Below, piece after piece: positions 1 through 5,513 of a DNA stretch of 21,038 nt (position 1 is the stretch's first letter; every line of letters starts with the position of its first letter). The stretch covers positions 1-21,038 of the forward strand of contig DTSF01000333.1 of NCBI GenBank assembly GCA_012965485.1, given 5' to 3'. Both the position numbers and the translations under genes were made by a program. The notes below the pieces were generated by a model, which worked only from the letters and a program-made list of their open reading frames with translations, searched no databases and had not been told where the DNA came from. Source of the DNA: Dehalococcoidia bacterium. Its GTDB lineage: Bacteria > Chloroflexota > Dehalococcoidia > SAR202 > UBA826.

Positions 1-40
1 ATTTTGTTGAAATACGCAAAAGTAGCTTATTATTTTAATA

Positions 41-70
41 TTGAAAACAGAACATAAGTTCTATTATAAT
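41..70 (+). promoter_or_regulatory. Sigma70-like promoter of the imuB-dnaE2 operon
   Basis: A -35-like TTGAAA (41-46) and a perfect -10 TATAAT (65-70) are separated by 18 bases. Transcription would start near 76-78, giving a leader of roughly 37 bases before the ATG at 115. No clear Shine-Dalgarno sequence precedes that ATG; the bases upstream are nearly all A and T. The spacer between the two hexamers contains the LexA-type operator described separately, so a bound repressor would block polymerase directly. The hexamers are seen in the sequence; promoter activity is inferred. Confidence 0.75.
49..62. promoter_or_regulatory. LexA (SOS) operator, GAAC-N4-GTTC type
   Basis: The sequence AGAACATAAGTTCT is a perfect inverted repeat with 5-base arms (AGAAC / GTTCT) around ATAA. 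It matches the GAAC-N4-GTTC core of the DinR/LexA box known from Bacillus and other Gram-positive lineages. It lies between the -35 and -10 elements of the promoter that drives an imuB/dnaE2 pair, which is a classic SOS target elsewhere. Motif, position and downstream genes agree, so the assignment is strong, although no lexA gene is visible in the window. Confidence 0.85.
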
Positions 71-114
71 CATACCCTTAGCTTTATTAGTATATAAAAA
101 ATCAATTTAAAAAT

Positions 115-1584
115 ATGTCTAACAGAAATTCTAAAATCGGATGTCTTTTAATAACTCATTTTGGGGTTAAGTCAGAGATTAATAAAAACCCTGAACTCTC
201 TGACAGTGAGGTTATTTTGTATTCTCGCGAAGCTTCTAAATTACCTGTAGTTGAGGATTTTTCTAAAACTATAAAGAATATTTCAAAAGGAATTCCACTT
301 TCATCTGCATTGTCCAGATATCCAGATTCCGTAAGATTTGAATTTGATCGTAAAAATTATGAACAAATCTTCGCTTCAGTCATATCAAATATTGCACGAA
401 TAACTCCAAAAATTGAGAGATCAAATTTGGGGATTATTTATATAAATATGCATGGGTTGAGTGAAATGTATGGAGGCGAAGCTAAATTAGTTACTCATAT
501 ATTGGACTCGATTCCATATTTTCTAGAACCAAGATTTGGGATATCTGTAAATAAATTTTCTGCATATGCCGCAGCTTTTTCTTCTACCCCCGGCGGGTCT
601 ACAAAAATATTGAAAAATATTGATTCTTTCTTAGCTACTTTTAGTGTGGATATATTACCTGTCAAAAGAAGTACCATTATTAGTTTTCATAAATTTGGTA
701 TGAATACAATTGGTGATATAGCGGCTCAAGATTATGGATTGATCTATTCTAAATTTGGAGATGAGGGTTGTAGAGCCTTATCGCTGTCTCGCGCTGAAAA
801 TAGTGATTACATTTCTTTTAATAAACCTGCTCAAGATATAACTGAGCACGTATCTTTACCATTTCCTTCTGATTCTCTTTCGGTTCTTTTTACAACGTTA
901 GAATTTTTGGTACAGAGGGCTTTTATGCGACCTGTTTTGAAAAGTAAATATGTTAGAAAAATATCTATTTTGCTTGAACTTGTTGGATCTCAGGTTTGGG
1001 CCAAGAGGCTGATTTTAAAAAGGCCGCTTGGTAATTCCAGTGACTTATGTTTATTACTTAGATCAGAGCTAGAAGATTTGGAATTGCCCGGATCAGTTGA
1101 AGATATCTCGATTACAATTTCAGATTTTGTTGGAGAGCACGGTATTCAGTATCGTGCTTTCAAAGAAATTCGCGATCACCTTGATGAAAGGAGAGATCAG
1201 CTGGTTAAAGTAGACCGTCACATTCGCAAGAAAATACCTGCCAAGAATTCTCTTTACAAGCTTCTTACTGTGAATGCAGAGCATCCGGTTCCTGAGCGAA
1301 GGGCACTACAGATTTCTATAGATCCTGATACAAAATTTTCTGTTATGTCTATTAATCTACCTCAAAAAATCACAGTTCAAGAACTAAATAATATTCCTAA
1401 ATTTCTATCTTTATCTAACGGAGATAATCTAAAAGTTAAAGTTTTAGACATCTGGAAGATTGACTTATGGTGGATCCCGGATCCGATTAGTCGTACTTAT
1501 TATAGTATCAGTACACCTGACCATAAGATTATGACGATATTTAAAGATAGTGTTGGAAAACGTTGGTATCGTCAAAACTACTGA
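115..1584 (+). CDS. imuB: ImuB-like Y-family DNA polymerase-related protein (probably non-catalytic)
   Basis: This 489-residue protein has the Y-family layout: palm/fingers region about 8-175, a helix-hairpin-helix thumb region about 180-225 (pattern LPVKR...FGMNTIGDIA, then SKFGDEG), and a little-finger region about 240-345. The usual catalytic acidic motifs are absent: the N-terminal strand reads CLLITHFGV with no Asp, and the second motif reads IYINMHGLSEMYGG (108-121) in place of an SxDE motif, as in ImuB proteins. The C-terminus (about 440-489, DLWWIPDPISRTYY...WYRQNY) is a small Trp/Tyr-rich domain resembling the DUF6504-like tail of Y-family relatives in Actinomycetota and Chloroflexota. 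Known ImuB acts as an adaptor linking the beta clamp to DnaE2 in damage-induced mutagenesis. It is first in the operon behind an SOS operator and is coupled to dnaE2 by TGATG. The gene symbol rests on motif loss and the dnaE2 partner; no ImuA partner is visible. Confidence 0.85.
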   Translation: MSNRNSKIGCLLITHFGVKSEINKNPELSDSEVILYSREASKLPVVEDFSKTIKNISKGIPLSSALSRYPDSVRFEFDRKNYEQIFASVISNIARITPKIERSNLGIIYINMHGLSEMYGGEAKLVTHILDSIPYFLEPRFGISVNKFSAYAAAFSSTPGGSTKILKNIDSFLATFSVDILPVKRSTIISFHKFGMNTIGDIAAQDYGLIYSKFGDEGCRALSLSRAENSDYISFNKPAQDITEHVSLPFPSDSLSVLFTTLEFLVQRAFMRPVLKSKYVRKISILLELVGSQVWAKRLILKRPLGNSSDLCLLLRSELEDLELPGSVEDISITISDFVGEHGIQYRAFKEIRDHLDERRDQLVKVDRHIRKKIPAKNSLYKLLTVNAEHPVPERRALQISIDPDTKFSVMSINLPQKITVQELNNIPKFLSLSNGDNLKVKVLDIWKIDLWWIPDPISRTYYSISTPDHKIMTIFKDSVGKRWYRQNY

Positions 1585-4500
1585 TGTACGTTAGCTCTAA
1601 ATATGTGGAACTACATGCGCATAGTTTTTACTCTTTTGGTGAAGGGGCTTCTCATATAGATGAACTCCTTACTAGAGCTTATGAACTATCCTATTCTGCG
1701 ATGGCTCTTACGGATTACAACATGTGTGGGGCTCTAGAATTCTCTAGGCAATCTGATCATTTCGGGATAAAACCTATAACGGGTGCTGAAATAATTCTTG
1801 AGGATAATTCTCATATAGTTTTACTAGCTAAAAACAGGATCGGATATTCCAACATATCACGATTACTCACTTTAGCTAATGGATCGGATCGTAGGGAACC
1901 TAGGTTAGATCCTATTCATATACCTGAATATGCCTCTGGAATCATACTACTCACTGGCGCACAGAATGGCCTAATCTCAAATGCTATTAAAGAACACAAA
2001 ATAGAAAGAGCAAAAATTGTGCTTAATAAATACAGGGAGTATTTTGAAGATGATTCCATCTATATAGAGTTAAATCGTAATTTTATGTATGGCGATTCTA
2101 ATCGTATAAATTCGTTAATTTCTATAGGGTCAGATATGAAACTTCCGTTAGTTGCAACGAACAATGTTCATTACCATATTGCTGATAGATACAAGTTACA
2201 AAATGCGCTCACTTCAATTAGAAGTAATACGAATTTAGATAAATTAATCCACCTTCTTAAGATAAATTCCGAGTTTTATTTAAAATCAGAATCACAAATG
2301 CAACGGTTATTTAAATCTATACCCAAGGCCCTTACAAATACACTCGCTATATCTGATATGTGTGAGTTCAATTTGTCTTCTGATCTTGGTTATGAACTAC
2401 CATCACCCAGTGTTCCAGATGGATTTACTCCTTTTACGTACCTTAGTCACCTTTGTTATGAAGCTGCGCAAAGACGCTATGGCGAGGTGAACAATTCTGT
2501 AGACAATAGATTGAGAGAGGAGTTGAGACTTATAAAAAAACATAACTTAGCAGGCTTCATGCTTTTATACCGGGAAATCGTTCTTATAGCGCGAGAAATA
2601 AGTGTTGATATGGGTAAGTTGGATTCAGAGGAACCTATAGAAATTAGGTCACCTGGAAGAGGTAGAGGATCTTCGGTTGCCATGCTAACTGGATATTTAA
2701 TAGGTATATCTCATGTCGACCCTCTACTATACAACTTAACATTAGAGAGATTTATGCCAGAGGATTTAAAAACATTACCTGATATAGATATAGATTTTCC
2801 TAGGTCAATAAGAGAAAAATTAATACCTAGAATCCATGAGTATTTTGGACCCCAGTTTGCAGTGCTCACAGGTATGATAACTAGGTATAAACTAAAGGGA
2901 ATTTTGAAAGATTTAGGTAAAGTTTTTGGAATACCAGATGGAGATATCAGCAATCTTTCAAAAAAAATTCATAATTCAGATCCTACCTCTTTAAAAGATG
3001 AGATGTTGTCTATTCCAGAATTTAAAAATGTCGTTGATTTACCAGAATGGAAAAATATTATTTCTCTTGCCTCTCAGCTTAAAGATGCTCCCAAGACTTT
3101 GGGTCAGCATGTAGGGGGAATGATTCTAAGTTCTTCTCCCATTTCAGATATGGTCCCTTTTAGAAAGAGTGCACTCGAAGGTAGATACATCATTGATTGG
3201 GATAAAGATAGTATTGCTGATGCAGGGTTTGCAAAAATAGACATACTCTCTCTTCCTGTTTTGGATCAAATAGATGAATCCATATCTTTAATTCGAGATA
3301 CAACAGGTAAGTTAGTTGATATTAGCCAAGTAGATCCAAAAGATAATGAGGTTTTTGACATGATAAACACAGGTTTATCAAAAGGTGTTTTCCTTCTCCA
3401 ATCACCTGCGCAGTTAAAGATGGGCCAACGTCTTCTATCAAGAAGTTTAAATGACCTTGCTTATCAAGTTGCTTTAATAAGACCTGGAGTAGGTGTGCAG
3501 GGTAATTCAGTTTCACAATTTGTGGAGCGCTATAAACATGGAATACCGTGGCAATATGATCATCATCTAGAACAACGTGCTCTTGAGCGGACTTGTGGAA
3601 TTATTGTGTGGCAGGAACAGGTAGTACAGCTAATATCAGATATATCAGGAATAAGTCAGGCTGAATCAGATGAGATGCGGAGAGGATTTGCTAAAACTAA
3701 TAATGAGGGTCTTATTAAAGTTTACTGGCAGAAATTTGTAAAAGGTGCCATTAAAAATGGGGTTTCAGAAGAGATAGCTTACAAAATATTTTCTAAAATA
3801 AACGGGCAGTATATGTTTCCGGAGTCTCACTCCCATGCTTTTGCTGTTTCAGCGTACCAGTCAGCGTGGTTAAAAACTCATTATCCATTAGAGTTCTATG
3901 TCAGTCTTATGAATAATCAGCCTATGGGATTTTATCCTTTGGAGACTATTAAACAAGATGCGAGGAAATTTGGAATCGATTTTTATAACCCTGATATTAA
4001 TCATAGCCAAAACAAATGTACGGTTAATGGTAATTCACTTCTAATTGGGCTGGAATTTGTTAAAGATATTGGGATACAGAATTCCAAAAATATTATAGAT
4101 GAGCGTGATGTTCGAGGTCCTTTTAATTCTATGGGTGATTTTATTCGCAGGGTTCAAATAAAACCAGATTCAGTTGAATCATTAATTTTTTCTGGAGCAT
4201 TTGATTCACTTATATCTAATCGTAGATTGGCTTTATGGGAATCAGGACTTTATAAAGGCCCATCTGGGTCGCAAATAACTTTACCTATTTCGATGGACGA
4301 CAATGTACCTAGCTTAGCTGACTTTTCCAGCTATGAAAAAATGATATTGGAATATAAGGCCCTCAACATGTACCCTAAAGGCCATATCATGGATTTTATT
4401 AGGCCTCTTCTGCCTTCGGATGTTTCGAGTACTCACGATGTTTATTCAATGAGAGAGGGCGAATTAGTATCTGTGTGTGGAATGGGAATTGCTAGGCAAC

Positions 4501-4733
4501 ATCCAAGAGGGCATAAGGGGACCACCTTTGTTACCGTAGAGGATGAAAGTTCAGATATTCAATTAATACTTTGGCCGGACATATACAAAAAATATATGAG
4601 AGTTTTAGAAAACCCTATTATTTTGGCTACAGGAAAAATATCACAACAGGACGGTACTACTAGTGTGGTTGTATCTCATTTAGAAACCCTAGAACCGAAG
4701 ATTGGATTACCTTCTGCACATAATTGGTACTAA
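1584..4733 (+). CDS. dnaE2: Error-prone DNA polymerase III alpha subunit DnaE2
   Basis: The protein has 1049 residues, typical of DnaE2. Order: PHP domain (about 7-280, starting ELHAHSFYSF), polymerase palm with GRGRGSS (358-364) and the PDIDIDF motif (399-405), a third catalytic Asp in KIDILSL (D553), fingers (RPGVGVQG, ESHSHAFA near 747-754), a helix-hairpin-helix region near 845-875, and a C-terminal OB fold (about 960-1035, GHKGTTFVTVEDE). All three polymerase aspartates are present, so it should be active. Several usual PHP metal-site residues are changed: Tyr45 follows TD where His is usual, and NVH (194-196) replaces D-x-H, which suggests no proofreading by this domain. The ATG at 1584 shares its A with the upstream TGA and is preferred to the in-frame TTG at 1563 because the family N-terminus then begins naturally. 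It acts with ImuB in SOS translesion synthesis. Confidence 0.93.
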   Translation: MYVSSKYVELHAHSFYSFGEGASHIDELLTRAYELSYSAMALTDYNMCGALEFSRQSDHFGIKPITGAEIILEDNSHIVLLAKNRIGYSNISRLLTLANGSDRREPRLDPIHIPEYASGIILLTGAQNGLISNAIKEHKIERAKIVLNKYREYFEDDSIYIELNRNFMYGDSNRINSLISIGSDMKLPLVATNNVHYHIADRYKLQNALTSIRSNTNLDKLIHLLKINSEFYLKSESQMQRLFKSIPKALTNTLAISDMCEFNLSSDLGYELPSPSVPDGFTPFTYLSHLCYEAAQRRYGEVNNSVDNRLREELRLIKKHNLAGFMLLYREIVLIAREISVDMGKLDSEEPIEIRSPGRGRGSSVAMLTGYLIGISHVDPLLYNLTLERFMPEDLKTLPDIDIDFPRSIREKLIPRIHEYFGPQFAVLTGMITRYKLKGILKDLGKVFGIPDGDISNLSKKIHNSDPTSLKDEMLSIPEFKNVVDLPEWKNIISLASQLKDAPKTLGQHVGGMILSSSPISDMVPFRKSALEGRYIIDWDKDSIADAGFAKIDILSLPVLDQIDESISLIRDTTGKLVDISQVDPKDNEVFDMINTGLSKGVFLLQSPAQLKMGQRLLSRSLNDLAYQVALIRPGVGVQGNSVSQFVERYKHGIPWQYDHHLEQRALERTCGIIVWQEQVVQLISDISGISQAESDEMRRGFAKTNNEGLIKVYWQKFVKGAIKNGVSEEIAYKIFSKINGQYMFPESHSHAFAVSAYQSAWLKTHYPLEFYVSLMNNQPMGFYPLETIKQDARKFGIDFYNPDINHSQNKCTVNGNSLLIGLEFVKDIGIQNSKNIIDERDVRGPFNSMGDFIRRVQIKPDSVESLIFSGAFDSLISNRRLALWESGLYKGPSGSQITLPISMDDNVPSLADFSSYEKMILEYKALNMYPKGHIMDFIRPLLPSDVSSTHDVYSMREGELVSVCGMGIARQHPRGHKGTTFVTVEDESSDIQLILWPDIYKKYMRVLENPIILATGKISQQDGTTSVVVSHLETLEPKIGLPSAHNWY

Positions 4734-4736
4734 TTT

Positions 4737-4760
4737 CCAGTTGGATATTTCTCTAACTGG
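4737..4760. terminator. Short inverted repeat between convergent genes, possible weak terminator
   Basis: CCAGTT (4737-4742) and AACTGG (4755-4760) form a 6-base-pair stem, extendable by one G-T pair, around a loop of 10 to 12 bases. It starts just after the dnaE2 stop and covers the stop codon of the minus-strand gene. Neither side has a T tract, so it is not a standard intrinsic terminator. Confidence 0.25.
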
Positions 4761-5406
4761 TGGCTAAAAGTTCTCTCACAATATTTCTTTCAAGTTCCAG
4801 ACCCAGCATGGTAGTGAGCTCTGTCCTACCATGGTCCCCAATGGTTACTACGAAGGAAACTCCTAAAAGACAGCCAATTTTAAAATCAATGACAGTCGTG
4901 GATAATATTCCCTCCTCACCAGATTGAACTGCTCTTATCCCAACAGATCTGTCATAAAAGTCATCGATTTCGAGTTCTTCAACAGCAACTAAAATTTGGT
5001 TTTCTCCAACTTCATTACCTACATTATTTCTAAATTGTGCAACAAACGTATCTGTCATCCACTTTTCAGAGTATTCTTGATCTTTGAAAAGATGAACAAC
5101 TGTAGCGGCCACAATATCTGAACCATCCTCACTCTGTGGTACGGCAGACGGTGATGCGAATTCCCTTAAGTACCCAGTAAGTCGACCTGCCTCATCATAT
5201 CTTTCCTCTGTGTTACCAGGGAATCCGTGAGTGGCCATGGTTTTATTATCCAAAATATTCTCTCTGAGTAGTGAGAATCCAGTCAGCTCATTTGGAAGCC
5301 GACCCAAATCCAAGGTCATGTTTTGGAGTGATTCACTTGAAAGTTCATATGTTGCTTGTGCTAATGAATTTGTCATTTTTATTACGGTTAACTTTTTAGC
5401 CCACAT
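4753..5406 (-). CDS. Conserved-looking hypothetical protein, 217 residues
   Basis: I do not recognise a named family. The protein is acidic and has no convincing signal peptide or membrane helix. It begins with a helical segment, then an LPNELTGFSLL stretch (37-47) and an Asn/Gly-rich region leading to EAGRLTGYLREF (72-83), followed by alternating strands (about 97-190) and a C-terminal amphipathic helix (about 193-215). This order (a 'GF' strand, a GR-x-x-GY segment, then an alpha/beta sandwich ending in a helix) recalls small Chloroflexota proteins of unknown role, often secreted; that is from memory only. ATG at 5406 is chosen because AAGGTG lies 7 bases upstream; TTG at 5409 and ATG at 5376 (without a Shine-Dalgarno sequence) are alternatives. 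It is divergent from the kelch gene and convergent with dnaE2, so it is probably transcribed alone. Confidence 0.7.
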   Translation of the reverse strand: MWAKKLTVIKMTNSLAQATYELSSESLQNMTLDLGRLPNELTGFSLLRENILDNKTMATHGFPGNTEERYDEAGRLTGYLREFASPSAVPQSEDGSDIVAATVVHLFKDQEYSEKWMTDTFVAQFRNNVGNEVGENQILVAVEELEIDDFYDRSVGIRAVQSGEEGILSTTVIDFKIGCLLGVSFVVTIGDHGRTELTTMLGLELERNIVRELLATS

Positions 5407-5513
5407 CAATGTACACCTTAAGTATAAACCGGTTGTCCATATCGGAGGTAACTGCTTAGCAGATGTTAAAATTCTCGTTAAGTGCTTTGAACATGCACTT
5501 GGAGTGCATCGTT
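5407..5513. promoter_or_regulatory. Divergent control region between the hypothetical gene and the kelch/FtsX block
   Basis: This 107-base stretch should hold promoters for both directions, but I cannot name convincing -35/-10 pairs. It contains three palindromes: AACCGGTT (5427-5434), CTGCTTAGCAG (5452-5462) and ATGCACTTGGAGTGCAT (5493-5509). A GGAGG (5444-5448) lies 14 bases before an in-frame ATG at 5463, which is long for a ribosome binding site. A GGAG at 5501-5504 lies 9 bases before the preferred ATG at 5514. On the minus strand AAGGTG (5414-5419) serves the hypothetical gene. Any of the palindromes could be an operator; short ones can arise by chance. Confidence 0.45.
5493..5509 (+). 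promoter_or_regulatory. Perfect hairpin overlapping the kelch gene ribosome binding site
   Basis: ATGCACT and AGTGCAT are perfect 7-base complementary arms with a three-base TGG loop. The GGAG that best serves the start at 5514 spans the loop and the 3' arm. In RNA the hairpin would partly hide that site; in DNA it would be a 17-base operator. If translation starts instead at 5463, the element is coding. Pairing is seen directly; a control role is inferred. Confidence 0.45.

Noticed and set aside
1563..1583. Longer dnaE2 start at TTG 1563
   Set aside because: It adds seven residues with no Shine-Dalgarno support, while the ATG overlapping the imuB stop gives the usual PHP N-terminus.
115..1584. 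Active DNA polymerase IV (dinB)
   Set aside because: The catalytic Asp and SxDE motifs are missing, and the dnaE2 partner fits an ImuB-type protein.
5421..5426. TATACT as minus-strand -10 for the hypothetical gene
   Set aside because: Transcription would start inside or after the AAGGTG ribosome site that supports the start at 5406, and no -35 is present.
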